A stretch of 64,000 nucleotides of DNA from Lota lota (GCA_026745465.1 JACYXH010000712.1:59432-123431), one strand, 5' to 3'. Positions 1-12,708 are shown, counted from the stretch's first letter. Notes: generated from the letters alone by a model not told the origin. Numbers and translations: made by a program.

Positions 1-1340
1 CTGTTGTTTCCTGTAAGGTGTGTACAGCCATTCAGTGCCTCACCGGAGCGAGAAGAATAAGGACACGACGGTAATAAGGATAAGGAGAATAAATATGGAG
101 TTTTGGAGAACTGTTTGATAAGAGCATTGGAAATATGTTCTGAAACGGATCTCCCTCTATCGGAAGTCCCTCTCCGCTCACGCCCTTAAACCAATGTAAC
201 TGAAAGCCCCCCCCCCCCCCCCCCCCCGTTCTCTAGCCAATCACGCTCATTCAGAGCATCCCGTTCCAGACGTCGCCTGGGAACGAGGTTTCATTCCCTT
301 AAAGGGCCACCGATCGATTTGTTCATAAAAAGAATAGCAGTGCACTGTTAATTCACGTGTTTATTATACAGAGTACTGGGCATTTTAGTTAGTTTACCTT
401 GTTGTTTGAGTAACATTTCTGTGACCTACGACGCTAGCACAACACATAGTAAATCACAGCAGGTTAAAGGGTGCACGGAATTATTTAAAGCGCACATAAA
501 TTTGAACTCTAAGCAGGATTAGTTCATAACTCAAAACATACAAAATGTTTCTTTTGTATTTTGTACTTTATTGTACTTTATTTTGAAGAAGAAGAAAAAA
601 AATCATACTGCTATGATTCAATATATTCATATATTGAAATAACATTTAGGGCCAGTAGTTCGGTTAAGCTGTGATTGTGATTCTTGAACAATATCGAGAG
701 AATGCTGTTAATTCAGACCATGAAACAGGTGATTAAAAACAATCAAGCAACCATAACCTTTTCAGTCTTTATCAACAAAGGAACCCCCTTCCGATGTATA
801 AAATGCTGATAAACTTTTAAAAGTGGAAACAAACAGAATACAAAACTTTGGTCTGCTCCACCTCACTAGCTGCTTCATGGATACATTTCAGCCACAAACG
901 CCAGATGGAATTCAGTTGTCATAATTACCCAGCCAACAACGAAAACGTGTATATAAACACAGGTTAACCTCGGTTCTATTAAAGAGAAACACCTAACATT
1001 GAGTTAATCAAAACAGTAAAGGTAGCCCAGTGCACACACATTGTCACTGGCATCAGCTGAAGCTCTTTGCTCTGAAGGCACAGCAGCTTCCTACCTCCTC
1101 CGCTGTCTTTACATGTGCAACAAAAAGAAGACGGCAGCTAAGGAGCTTGGACCTTAAATGCAGACGCGATGAAAAGACAATTGAGAAATCATGTAGAAAC
1201 GGGAGATCTCAAAGATCCAGAAAAAAAAACAACGGCACATCCGAGCCCAGTCGATTTCAAATGTGCCCCATGGGCCGAAATTGGCCCCCAAATAACATTA
1301 TTCTTTATTTTTGTACTCTGACCTGAAAAATAAATCTCTA
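1..1340. other. Intergenic, no gene seen
   Basis: No coding exon recognised on either strand. A poly-C run of about 21 bases lies at 207-227. On the minus strand an AATAAA hexamer (plus-strand TTTATT at about 1304-1309) lies 250 bp past the kdm3b-like stop codon and could be its old poly(A) signal. Confidence 0.6.
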
Positions 1341-1344
1341 CACT

Positions 1345-1520
1345 CAATTCCTGCGTGTCTGTGCGTGTCTGTGTGTGTCTGTGTGTGCTCGTGTGTCCGT
1401 GTCTGTGTGTGCTCGTGTGTGTGTCTGTGTGTCTGTGTGTGCTCGTGTGTCTGTGTGTGTCTGGTGTCTGTGTGTGTCTGTGTGTGTCTGTGTGTGCTCG
1501 TGTGTCTGTGTCTGTCAGAG
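1345..1520. repeat. TGTGTC/TGTGCTCG tandem repeat
   Basis: GT-rich imperfect array mixing TGTGTCTG and TGTGCTCG units. The cysteine/valine-rich ORFs across it are artefacts of the repeat. Confidence 0.9.
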
Positions 1521-1557
1521 TGATTTTGTAGTTGGTTTGTGTTGGGAACGGGGTAGC

Positions 1558-3215
1558 TTACGGCCGAGCCAGCTGTGGTTCATGGGCTTCAGTGTTTCCA
1601 ACAGCCTCCTTCACCGCGTGGTAGGTTATGTTTTTCACCTGTGCGGGGAAAACACAAAAACGGTACGACATCCACGGAAATACAAAGAAACGCAGTCGCT
1701 TTGTATCGCCGAGGGCGGTTGTAATGTGTTTGAGAAGCAGACTGACTTGAAGCTTATCCTCGTGGTTGGAGGTGAGTGTCAGAAAGATGTCTGAACTCCT
1801 GGGTCAGTCTAAAGCAGTGCTTCACATGTTGTGGGGATACAAAGTCCTCTGCCACTTTTATACAGCTGTACAGATTGTGGACCGGTAGGGAGCCAGGGAG
1901 GGGGGGAGGCAGAGCGAGAGGGTAAATATCTGGCTCTGTGAGTGAAAGGATTTGGCCACAATCAACACAAGTGGGACCCATTACATGGGACCTCCTCAGG
2001 GCTCATGGCCACGCCAATGACGTCACGAGCAGTTAAGACGGTCAAAATGGCTGACACGTGGCACGAAAACCCAGCTGGAATTTGGGATGAGCCCGCTGGC
2101 GATGTTAGTTTAAACATTTTTAGGTACATTTTATAGTGTCTTATTCTCCAACATTATGTAGGATTTATTGGCGTACAGTTTACATTGATCTTTCTACATA
2201 CTTCGATATGTTGAGAGGGTACAAGATGTGAAAATGTGTGATTTATTGAGGGCTTTATTGAGGGATAATGTTCACTGCCAGGATATCTATATATAGATAT
2301 CATCAATAAGTCATTTAGCCGGTCAAAATTCATAAGTAATGTCGAATGGTCTAAACCAAAGCACAAAGGGATGCATTTAATTAACTTGCTTTGTCAGAGG
2401 AGGAGTCAAGAGATTTATTTAATATAAATAATCTATACACGTTCTGTCATGTGTTACAAAAGCACTGTTTGTTGCTGTTGAAGAGCTGCATGTCTCTTTG
2501 GAGATGTGGATTGTGTTTGTGGTAGTGTGAAAAGGTAGCAGAGAGGGACGGACACAGACAGTGTGATGTGAGGCCCTCACCAGCCTCGTGGTCACCGGCC
2601 TCCTGTGGTGTGCCCACATAGACCACGACCACGACGGCATCAGACACGCCCAGGCGGAATTCGGCGGTGCCCACCTTACTGTCCTCGGTGGAGGTCAAGG
2701 GTCATGGGAGACAACAGAGAGACAGGCAGAGATGGAAAGATACGGGCTGGGGTTAGAGAACTATTAGGACACGGCCGGTTTTGCTTAACCGAGTCCACTT
2801 TGATCCTGTTCTGTTTTAGATCGATCCTCCAGCCATTCTGCCCTTACCGTAGGCGTTGGGACATCTTGGGACCCAGGTCGGGACGCACAAACAAGTTGTC
2901 TTGCTTTGTGTCCTCTGGCAGGGGCAGGTTGTCCATCAGGTCGTCAGAACTGGAACCAACCCTAACCGAGGAGGAGAGAGCAGTTTAACAGCCAGGAACA
3001 TACGCACTGTGGTCAAACAGAGCCAGGGAGTCAAGATGGAGGCCAGAGGCTGTGGTTGGGTTGCAGGAGGGCGTGGTGTGGATGCAGTAGAGGGTGACAA
3101 GGCCGCAGGTCTGCTCACCGTGTGGGCATCGTGTCCCGGACGTCTTCTCCCGGAGGCCAGTGCTTCGGTTTCAACACCACGGGCTCCCCATCACCGGCCT
3201 TAAGGAGCGCTGCAG

Positions 3216-3258
<43 letters not shown>

Positions 3259-4070
3259 CACACACACACAGACACACACACAACACTGAGATTTTTCATT
3301 TATCATAGGCGCCGGCCCTCGGAGGCTCCGCCCCTCCGCCTCCACCTTCTTGGTCTCCACCACCGAGGCGACGATGTGGTCCAGGAAGTCTGGCAGGCTG
3401 GTCTTCGGCTTGTCGCCCTGAGGAGAGGCGAGAGGGACCAGCGGCTCACACACAGTATGATGAATGCATCTCTAGGTTCACTTTAAAAGGTGCCATGTAA
3501 AACAGAGATATATATCCACCCTGAGCATTGGCACAGACGCATTGCTGTACAGATTCTGTATTGTGACTGCCAACTTGAGTGCCTAAACCTGGGTTAATCA
3601 TCACCTAAATTTTGTGGTCATAATCTTTTCTCTTTTTGCGCACACACACACACACGCACACGCAGTAAGCAGTAAGAAGTAATATTTTTTTCTTAATATC
3701 CACCGAGTTGCAACTAGTCTTATAAAATCTAGAATGCACAGCCTTTTCCTTGAGCACTGTAACAGGAAACCACCCCACCCCCACCACCACCTCCACCTGA
3801 CGTCACCGCCGTCTGCGTGGGTTCGGGTTTCACCGCCGACGTTTCGGCCTCCGATTTGGCGGCGTGGCCGACGCCGTCAGAGAGGAGGACTGCTGGAGAA
3901 AAGACGTCAACATCATGACCACGCATCAGTGGTGATGTGGCGTAGATGAGGAACGACGCAGGTCAGCGTGGCGACGGGTCAGCGTACCCGTGGTATCCCG
4001 TTGGGGCCGCTGGGGGCCGCACCAGGGCCTTCCCGGGTCGACTCGTACAGGGACAGCTCGCCCTGTTCTG
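1558..4070 (-). pseudogene. kdm3b: Decayed kdm3b-like histone demethylase
   Basis: KDM3B is a nuclear JmjC demethylase of H3K9me1/2. Recognisable pieces, C-terminus first: terminal exon 1558-1638 (VKNITYHAVKEAV, ending LARP then TAA); exon 1747-1882 ([31 protein letters not shown]); exon about 2581-2692 (STEDSKVGTAEFRLGVSDA, YVGTP); about 2848-2955 (DLMDNLPLPED, FVRPDLGPKM); 3119-3213 ([16 protein letters not shown]); about 3310-3417 ([18 protein letters not shown]); possibly 3800-4070. Damage: one extra base after the THxNHEDKLQ start, shifting the frame to a stop; one extra base after GPKM; about ten residues lost between PLPED and FVRPDL; exon 1747-1882 preceded by CG rather than an AG acceptor; the exons carrying the rest of JmjC absent; and family HLD iron ligands replaced by RLG. 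The [13 protein letters not shown] and LAR(S/P) ends favour KDM3B over KDM3A. Could be an assembly-damaged real gene, but the ligand loss argues for decay. Confidence 0.78.
3218..3285. repeat. (CA)n microsatellite
   Basis: Dinucleotide run lying between two kdm3b-like exons, where the family would have several further JmjC-region exons. Confidence 0.95.
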
Positions 4071-4079
4071 TTCCATATG

Positions 4080-6420
4080 ATCGACTAGTCCAACGCCATT
4101 GTGTTTGAAGTACATGTTGCGTCCTGGATCAATAACATGCCCTACGCAATGATGTTGCCTCGGGAGTCATTTGCTTTATTACAAAAAACTGTTGTTGTTG
4201 TTCAGCACTTCTTTTTATTAGATTGTAAGATGAATGAAGCAGCTCCTCGCCCTGTGTGCACGGTACACCATCCAGGCCTAGAGCCTCCCTGCTTGAATCC
4301 ATACACCCTGCAGAACATAGACAACATCCACACTGCAGAGTCGGACGTCAGATTATCACGGCAGTGGATGCTGTGCAAACGAGGTGTTTCGGGCACTTAA
4401 TGAGGGGTGTTCTCGGTGGGCGCCAGTAACTCCCCCTGGCTCTGACCTTTCTTCAGCTTAGCAGAACTTGAAAATGGATGAAAACGCCATATAACACTCT
4501 AAAGCAAAGGGAAGAGCCGAAAATGAATAATATTTAAGTTGATTATTAGTGACCGCGTTTGCGTCCTTGCTTACAGATAACCGCCTCTAGCAACACGATT
4601 AATCGAAACAGTATGAAATAAAATAAAGTGACATGCCCAGTTCACCCAGATTTGAGCTTGTCTGCCATCAGGATTTGGATTTTCATCTTAAATCTGATTT
4701 GTGGGAATAGTACGACTTAAGCTTGGGATATACTTTCTGCATGGCACGGTCAATGGGCCACCACGGAATAGTCTATGGAAACTTTTACAGCCTTTTTCTC
4801 TTCGCTGCAAAACGAGGGGAAAGACAATATTATCCAAAACTGTAGGGTACAAGCTAGCTAGTTTTATACGTTTGGGATGTGTACGCCTAGGCAAAAGGTT
4901 GCCATGGTGACTCCCGCACCAGGGCACGCGACACCGATCTTGTAGCACTCACCGCTGTAAGAGTGGGTTCAAATCATTTCTGATATGTTTCTGGGGTCAA
5001 CTACAATTCAGGTCTCAAGTTTCTTAATACAATTGATTTCTAAGCCCTGTGGGAACGTAGAAGCGTAAACAAAAACACTTGGAGCAGTAGTTCTGATGGG
5101 TTTAATATTCCTCTTAAGGAAGAGGTCTGTCTTGAACTTACTGATCAGCCAACATCATGAACATCTAAACAAAATGTCTAACAAAGCAACATAAAAAATA
5201 CATACATTTCAACAGTCTACATACAATTCTCAGTGATAATTGCAAAATATTTAACAATATATCTTTAGACATACATAAAATAAACAATTAATTTTACGGC
5301 AACATTGACTTTGACTTCGTCAGACTATAATAATAATAAAGCGAATAAAGCGGCATGTTTGGTATTTTCTTGTACAATTAACTAAATCAAGCGTGCACAA
5401 TAGTGTGCACATTGCTAGTATAATACAGTCAACTGTAAAAGTAAGTTCAGGATAACAATCCTGACTGGTTGTCTTTGATAGAGCATACATTCAAACAGAA
5501 AGAATAATCCCCAGAACAGTAAGGGCTACATTGTGTCCGTTGACATAAACAAGAAATTGAATATATGAAAGCTCTCCTAAAGATAAGAGAAGAATAATAG
5601 AAATTGCATGCCTGTGCTACGGATTTGTCATCCAATTCAACTCACACTCCATGAGACAGCCAGCACACACCTCTTCCTAACTGTTCTCCAAACGAGATGC
5701 CGTCAGAGAAACGTTCTCCATGTGTTGATCCTCGAACCTGGGACACGACAAACAAGGGTTGGGCGTCACTTCAAATTAGAAATTGTAGGTGCGGCAGCTA
5801 GGCCTAATTCCTGAGAATACAAAACCTGGATAATTAATAACACTAGTCACCACTACACAAAAACCGCCTTCTGAGAGATGACCATGTTTACCTCTGGCCT
5901 GATTTTAGAGCAATCATAGATGGAATTAAAATTTGTAAAACTACACCTCTCTCACCAAGTTCAAACAAGCAGTAATGTCACTCAAAGAAGGACACTCACA
6001 AGTCTCAAATAAAGATTAGCTTTAGGGTTATTGACTCAGCTGATTACCTATCGGTTTTTATTGATTAGATTGCCGACATCTATATTGTTCTAACATAATT
6101 CATTATAATTTGATGCATCTTTAAATCATTGATTACATGTAATTTGATGGTGTGCTGCCCCTGATATATGATGAATAACAAAGTATGTGCTCCTCGCTAC
6201 ACTACAAAATACGTTTAAGTGTAAGTGAAGCCACTGTTTCAGCTGGAGCTCGAACACATAAAACAATGCATTTGGTGTTTTAGGAAGGACGGGAGTGTGC
6301 TACGAGCCACAGCGACTTTGTGATACTTTTTTTAGTGCCGTCGTTGTGTGTGAGCCACGTTGTCTATGACATGTGCCACACACAGTGGCGTTATGCCGAG
6401 AAGCTTGACCCTCACTCGGA
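4080..6420. other. Intergenic, no gene seen
   Basis: Mostly AT-rich unique-looking sequence. No exon, RNA gene or element end recognised. Confidence 0.5.
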
Positions 6421-6668
6421 CAGCTCAGCAACATCAGCGCTAGCAGCATCAGCTCAGCAGCATCAGCGCTAGCAGCATCAGCGCTAGCAGCATCAGCTCA
6501 GCATCATCAGCGCTAGCAGCATCAGCGCTAGCAGCATCAGCGTTAGCATCATCAGCGCTAGCAGCATCAGCTCAGCATCATCAGCTCAGCATCATCAGCG
6601 CTAGCAGCATCAGCTCAGCATCATCAGCGCTAGCATCATCAGCTCAGCAGCATCAGCGCTAGCAGCTG
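6421..6668. repeat. CATCAGCGCTAGCAG minisatellite
   Basis: Imperfect array of 12-18 bp units alternating AGCAGCATCAGCGCT and AGCATCATCAGCTC, about 16 copies. NheI-like GCTAGC cores recur. No coding role seen. Confidence 0.92.
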
Positions 6669-7079
6669 GGAGCCAGGTGCGGCCCTGTCAGTGGTAGTCC
6701 ATCCCTGCTCTAAACCACGTTCATTTAACTCGGGGTATCGTACCCGTGGCTTTATAATAATGACTACAATGCTTCGTAATAAACCAGGATACACTATTAA
6801 ACATGGGCAGCACTCTCCCCCTTTTGGTTGACCATTAATTATTTAGAATGAGAAGAGCCTACTGAACAAGCGTTAATGTTACACTATCATTCTGATGATC
6901 AAACAGCTGCTCAATAAGGCTAACAGCTTGAGATGTAACGTGGGTACCTTGTCTGCCCTCGTCACTGCTGCTGCCCTCGCTACTGGCTCCTAGGAGCTCG
7001 GACTACAGAAACAGCTCCTGGACCTTGTCTATATCTCCCACCATGATGAAGAACAACACAAGCGCAGGGCAGGTTCTTA

Positions 7080-7420
7080 GCTCCCACGCCCCCCAAGACA
7101 CCCACCTTCTCCCCATCGGCCCCCCGGGGTGGACGGGGCCGGTCGGAGCGCCCGCCGCCAAAGCCCCAGGCCGCTCGCTCTGAACTCTGGTCGAGGGCGG
7201 ACGCCAGGGCGTGGTCCCCCCCACCCACCGCCAAAGCCCCGGGCCGCTGGCTCTGAGCTCTGCTGGAGGGCGGACGCCAGGGCGTGGTCCCCCCCACCCC
7301 GGAATGCTGGCTCTGAGCTCTGGTGTAGGGCGGACGGCAGGTCACGGGCCAGCCCGTCCATTCTCCGGCAGAAGCGCCTGGAGGGAGTTGAGAACAGTGT
7401 TTTAGCGGGGGCTTACACCG
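7080..7420 (-). repeat. GC-rich triplicated block, possibly over an exon
   Basis: Three imperfect units of about 60-72 bp share the core GGGCGGACGCCAGGGCG. Read on the minus strand an open frame starts MDGLARDLPSALHQSSEPA and repeats the pattern DHALASALxQSSE. I do not recognise the protein. It may be an exon expanded by slippage or a GC-rich repeat that is open by chance. Confidence 0.5.
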
Positions 7421-7475
7421 GCGGGAACCATACACAACACGACCGATGTGTTAAGAACGGCGTTCGTTCAGCGCA

Positions 7476-7503
7476 GGGGGGGGGGGGGGGGGGGGGGGGG
7501 GGG
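7476..7503. repeat. Poly-G run
   Basis: 28 consecutive G on the plus strand; potential G-quadruplex and a likely place for assembly length error. Confidence 0.95.
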
Positions 7504-8279
7504 TCGGCGTTCAGCAGGACGCTTTGGACACAGCGAACCGTGAGAGTCAGCATAGGACCAAGATAAGAAGCCCTCAAACTGGGTGAGATGCTTGGGAGGT
7601 AGTAATACATCACGGATTTCATTATCTCGCAGGGTGGAAAGTGCACAACGGGCTTCTTCGCAGGTTGCGGAACTTGTGTCTGAGGTGCGGTGGTTGTCCT
7701 CACTAATTGATTCTGTGATCGATTATACATGGTTTAATAGCTTATGGATAGTGATTGTGTACCTACCGTCTACGGGGTTGTTGTCGTCATCACTAGCAGA
7801 CTTTAGACAATAGATTGTGTAACAGGTTATAGATTGTGTACCTTGTGTCTAAAGGGTTTTGGTTGTTGTCGTCATCACTAGCAGACTTTAGCAAAGCGGC
7901 TAACTTAGGAGTCGCAGACAGATTTTAAAGAGTTAAACGGTGCAAAACAACAAAGGAGCTGTTTTAACAGACAGGCTGACGGGTTTAAACCCCATTCCAC
8001 TCACCTGCTGCTTCCCGCTTTGCCGAAGGTTTCGAAACTCGCTGCACGGGACATCAAAGCAGCCGAAAACAACAGACAGGCCGCTGCGCGTCAGTGTGTG
8101 CGTCGTTGCTTTATTTGTGCGACAGGGGTCAGTATTTCCCCCTGAATAAACTCCACAGAGGCGTGCACGAAGCACCTTCCGCAGCGAGGAGAGGGCGAGG
8201 TCACGCCCTCCACCGCGCAGGACCCCGGCGAGGGCAGCCCCGACGTCTGCCTGAACAGAATACGGTAGCCCTGGATGAA
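7504..8279. other. No recognised gene; short direct repeats
   Basis: A segment containing GTCGTCATCACTAGCAGACT occurs twice (about 7783 and 7867), with GATTGTGTACC around both copies. A minus-strand open frame continues through 7933-8517 but matches no family I know. Confidence 0.45.
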
Positions 8280-8383
8280 CCGGGACGGGTTGTCCACCTG
8301 GGGACGGGTTGTCCACCTGGGGACGGGTTGTCCACCTGGGGACGGGTTGTCCACCTGGGGACGGGTTGTCCACCTGGGGACGG
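8280..8383. repeat. 18-bp minisatellite
   Basis: Unit GGGACGGGTTGTCCACCT, about 5.7 near-perfect copies. Being a multiple of three it keeps several frames open on both strands. Confidence 0.95.
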
Positions 8384-8517
8384 AGAGCCGATGGTGGTGT
8401 GGGCGTCGCAGTACAACACGCAGCGTTTACACGCTCAGGGTGCGTAGAAGACATGACGTCAGAGCCGTGCCATCTGGAATCTTCTGTTGCAGAATGACAT
8501 TGAAACACATCATGCAT

Positions 8518-8518
<1 letters not shown>

Positions 8519-8583
<65 letters not shown>

Positions 8584-8600
8584 CGTGTGTTGTGTGTGTT
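8519..8600. repeat. (TG)n microsatellite
   Basis: About 30 TG units followed by TGCGTGCG variants. Confidence 0.95.
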
Positions 8601-8674
8601 CAGGTACAGAAGCAGTGGGTTGAAATAGAACAAAGACAAATACCGTTTATGGTTATGCATCCAAAATACGGTCA

Positions 8675-10201
8675 GTAATAATAATAATATAATACAGTGT
8701 GAATCCACTGTGGAGAGTAATAATAATGATATAATACAGTGTGAATCCACTGTGGAGAGTAATAATAATGATATAATACAGTGTGAATCCACTGTGGAGA
8801 GTAATAATAATAACATAATACAGTGTGAATCCACTGTGGAGAGTAATAATAATAACATAATACAGAGTGAATCCACTGTGGAGAGTAATAATAATAACAT
8901 AATACAGTGTGAATCCACTGTGGAGAGTAATAATAATAACATAATACAGTGTGAATCCACTGTGGAGAGTAATAATAATAACATAATACAGTGTGAATCC
9001 ACTGTGGAGAGTAATAATAATAACATAATACAGTGTGAATCCACTGTGGAGAGTAATAATAATAACATAATACAGAGTGAATCCACTGTGGAGAGTAATA
9101 ATAATAACATAATACAGTGTGAATCCACTGTGGAGAGTAATAATAATAACATAATACAGAGTGAATCCACTGTGGAGAGTAATAATAATATCATAATACA
9201 GTGTGAATCCACTGTGGAGAGTAATAATAATAACATAATACAGAGTGAATCCACTGTGGAGAGTAATAATAATAACATAATACAGTGTGAATCCACTGTG
9301 GAGAGTAATAATAATAACATAATACAGTGTGAATCCACTGTGGAGAGTAATAATAATAACATAATACAGAGTGAATCCACTGTGGAGAGTAATAATAATA
9401 ACATAATACAGTGTGAATCCACTGTGGAGAGTAATAATAATAACATAATACAGTGTGAATCCACTGTGGAGAGTAATAATAATAATATAATACAGTGTGA
9501 ATCCACTGTGGAGAGTAATAATAATAATATAATACAGTGTGAATCCACTGTGGAGAGTAATAATAATAACATAATACAGTGTGAATCCACTGTGGAGAGT
9601 AATAATAATAATATAATACAGAGTGAATCCACTGTGGAGAGTAATAATAATAATATAATACAGTGTGAATCCACTGTGGAGAGTAATAATAATAATATAA
9701 TACAGTGTGAATCCACTGTGGAGAGTAATAATAATAACATAATACAGTGTGAATCCACTGTGGAGAGTAATAATAATAACATAATACAGTGTGAATCCAC
9801 TGTGGAGAGTAATAATAATAACATAATACAGTGTGAATCCACTGTGGAGAGTAATAATAATAATAATATAATACAGAGTGAATCCACTGTGGAGAGTAAT
9901 AATAATAATATAATACAGTGTGAATCCACTGTGGAGAGTAATAATAATAACATAATACAGTGTGAATCCACTGTGGAGAGTAATAATAATAACATAATAC
10001 AGTGTGAATCCACTGTGGAGAGTAATAATAATAACATAATACAGTGTGAATCCACTGTGGAGAGTAATAATAATAACATAATACAGTGTGAATCCACTGT
10101 GGAGAGTAATAATAATAAATAATACAGTGTGAATCCACTGTGGAGAGTAATAATAATATAATACAGTGTGAATCCACTGTGGAGAGTAATAATAAAATAC
10201 A
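8675..10201. repeat. 42-bp satellite array, about 36 copies
   Basis: Head-to-tail 42-bp unit with an AATAATAATAAC stretch plus ATAATACAGTGTGAATCC and ACTGTGGAGAGT. Copies differ mainly at two sites (CAGTGTG or CAGAGTG; AACATAAT or AATATAAT); one copy carries an extra AAT and the end copies are shortened. Because 42 is a multiple of three and the unit lacks stops in several frames, the array reads as ORFs of 470-564 codons on both strands. No start context, splice signal or composition suggests protein use. No spacers differ between copies, so it is not a CRISPR array. Confidence 0.97.
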
Positions 10202-11426
10202 GCTGGTGAAACCGCTGTCCCAGAAGAAAAGCACAGTAGAAGAAGCTGAAATATGAGGTACAATACGAGATTTGAATTTATTTCCCTACCAAAAAAAGAT
10301 AGGAGGCAAAGAAGTAGGAAGCAGGAGCCAGTTTTCAAAGAGCTCATCTCAAACGTTGACTCGTTTTATTTGGAACAGTTTGAACCTAGCCGGTTTGAAC
10401 CTAACCGGTTTGAACAGCCTCCGAAGCAATAAAAGCAAAATAAATGTATATACGTCCAATTTTGTTGTAAAGTACAATTCGGTTGAACTTATTTGAAAGT
10501 TCTGACTGGCTAAAAGAAAGCAGTTCCCATCTCAATCTTCTCTATTCTCTATTAAGTCTAACTAACTTACTTTGAACCTTTACTACCTGATGTCTCAAAG
10601 CTATAAAATTATAAATTATACACCTCAGGAAAAAAAATACCTGTACATTTTTTAAAGCCTCTAGTTTCTGATCATAAAAACAGAAACGTGTGCGAATGTA
10701 TGCATGTGTGCATGTCTGTGGGAGTATGTATGTGTGCATTTAAGTGACGCCCGTGTTTAATGGGGCAGGAGCTCCACGATTTTGTATGCATGTCGGTCTG
10801 TCTCTCTTGTCTTGTCTGTCTGTATGTGTTTGTATAATGTATATGTTTGTGTATCTAGGTGCTGCGTGGTCAAACATAACTACCAAGGCAACAAATGTTA
10901 TACTGAGTGGGCAGAAAAAAAGAGGAAGAGAAGGAAGGAAGGAAGAGGAGGGGAAGAGGAATAGAAAGCGTGACACTTTTATCCTATGTTCTATTGTGAA
11001 CTACTACTGTGTCCTCTCTGTCGAGACCGGCTACTATAAAGACGGAGCCAAACCTCATGGAGCCAAACCTCTCCACATGTATCTGTACGAGTCGTCAGTC
11101 GTCATAATTGCACAAAGAGGTATTCCGGAGGCCATGTCTACTGCGCACGTACGGACGCACACTCACGCGCGCACACAATCACACAAACACACTCCCCCCA
11201 CTGAGTACACACTCACTCCACATTCTACATGAAGGGGTTGATTTCAGGCCATTAGGTTACTAGTTAGCGACTAGCTAGTTAGTTAGTATCAGAGATGCAT
11301 TGACTGGCATGGGGTGTCCAGCCCGGGGCCATCGCGGGCCCCCAGATCGGTTTGCGGCGGCGGCGGATGTCGCGCGTAGCGGTCACGGCTTGCTGCGTGA
11401 GCGCCCCCCCCAACACCGCCGCGTGG
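10202..11426. other. Region 3' of tnfaip3
   Basis: Would hold the 3' UTR of the minus-strand tnfaip3 copy. Contains AT-rich sequence, an AGGAAGG purine stretch near 10920-10965 and short CA tracts near 11150-11220. No separate gene recognised. Confidence 0.45.
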
Positions 11427-11644
11427 TCAGCGCCGGTAGACCTGTATGAAGTGGTCGCACTCATTGCAGTAGCCCTGTTTCTCTTGGTTAGCGTAGTGGT
11501 CGCAGCCCTGTGTCCGGCACCGCTGCTTGGACTTCTCCTTGGGCGCCTGCGCCCGCCGTCCGCCCTCCCTGCCCTGGCCGCGCGTGTGGCACTCTGGGCA
11601 CAAGTCCGTGCAGCCCGGGGACTCGTTGCTGCAGCCGCTCCGCC

Positions 11645-11695
11645 TGCACTGGGTCTGGGTCTGGGTCTCGGTCTCGGTCTCGGTCTGGCACTGCT
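11645..11695 (-). repeat. Coding 6-bp microsatellite in tnfaip3 last exon
   Basis: CAGACC/GAGACC units (minus strand) encode an alternating Thr-Gln/Thr-Glu tract between the exon start and the CRRSGC finger. Length is a multiple of three and the frame stays open. Confidence 0.85.
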
Positions 11696-12450
11696 GGGAG
11701 GATCTGGGCTTGGCTACTCGCTCTCGCTGAAATGTTAAAAAGAAGGGGAGCAGAGAGAGACACATCGTTACGGGCTACCCAAGGAGTGGGTGCTTTGGGT
11801 GTGACCACCGTGGGCGGTCAAACACAAACGGTGGGGACGGGTGAACCGGGACCCACCGTGACGGGGGGAGGGGAGTGCGGCGTGCGGCTGGCCGCCTGGT
11901 TGAGCCGCGCGCTTTGCTCCTTGACGTAGCACTTATTGCAGTAGTCCTCCAGCATGGCCTTGCCCACCGCGCCGCAGCAGGGGCCCAGGCAGCGCGAGGC
12001 GTTCTGGAAGCCCGCCTCGGAGCCGTGCCGGCTCTGCGCCGGGGCCGCTGAAGGGGTCATGTCTGAAAAAACACGAGGAACGTAATCGTGAGCAAAAGGG
12101 GAGGACTGACTGCAGTTAGCTGAATGACTATCGCAAGACAAAAACAGTTGTGTATGCACATTGCACACATGAACCACACAGAGGTACAATACAAATAACG
12201 TACATTTGTGTGCATTGGTAGGACTTACGGTGGTTGGTCTGATAGTCTACATAGCAGATAGTACAGAATCCCAACTTCTCCGGAGTCCCAAAGAACTGGC
12301 AGCCGTGTCTCTTGCAGGGCCTCGCCAGCGGAGTCTGCCAGGCTGCCGGGTGGCCAGGGGTCAGCGTGAGGCACGGCCCTCGCTCGGGCTCTCTGGCCTG
12401 GCTCCAGGCCGCCGCACCCGCCGCAGCCGCCGCCGATGCAGTGCATTTTC

Positions 12451-12708
12451 TTTTCTCATGCCCGGAGAAATATCTTTTCTGAAGTTTGTAATAATATTAA
12501 TAGTAGTATTTATCAATAATTACAATAGTTGGAGTGAGGAGGTAAACTGTTTAACATATTCCAACTGATCTCAGATGGGTCATTTGGAACAATAATTAAA
12601 TGAATAAGTGGATAAAAGTGGAGGATACCACCATTGCTTGCCTTATACCATTAGCTGTAAAAACCCAGTGGCGCGTCCAGCAGTGCAGAAATTGTTTTTC
12701 TGGTGTAC
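12451..12708. other. tnfaip3 gap where central exons are expected
   Basis: Only about 260 bp separates the OTU-middle exon from the finger-5-like exon. In the family this interval encodes the OTU C-terminal half and the first four zinc fingers. I see none of them here. Confidence 0.7.

Noticed and set aside
4935-4990. tRNA-like stretch with TGGGTTCAAATCA
   Set aside because: No cloverleaf could be drawn and no A box is in place.
8675-10201. Possible CRISPR array
   Set aside because: Units are contiguous with no unique spacers and this is eukaryotic DNA.
8517-10347. ORFs of 347-564 codons on both strands
   Set aside because: They are translations of the 42-bp satellite, whose length is a multiple of three; no gene-like start, domain or splice signal.
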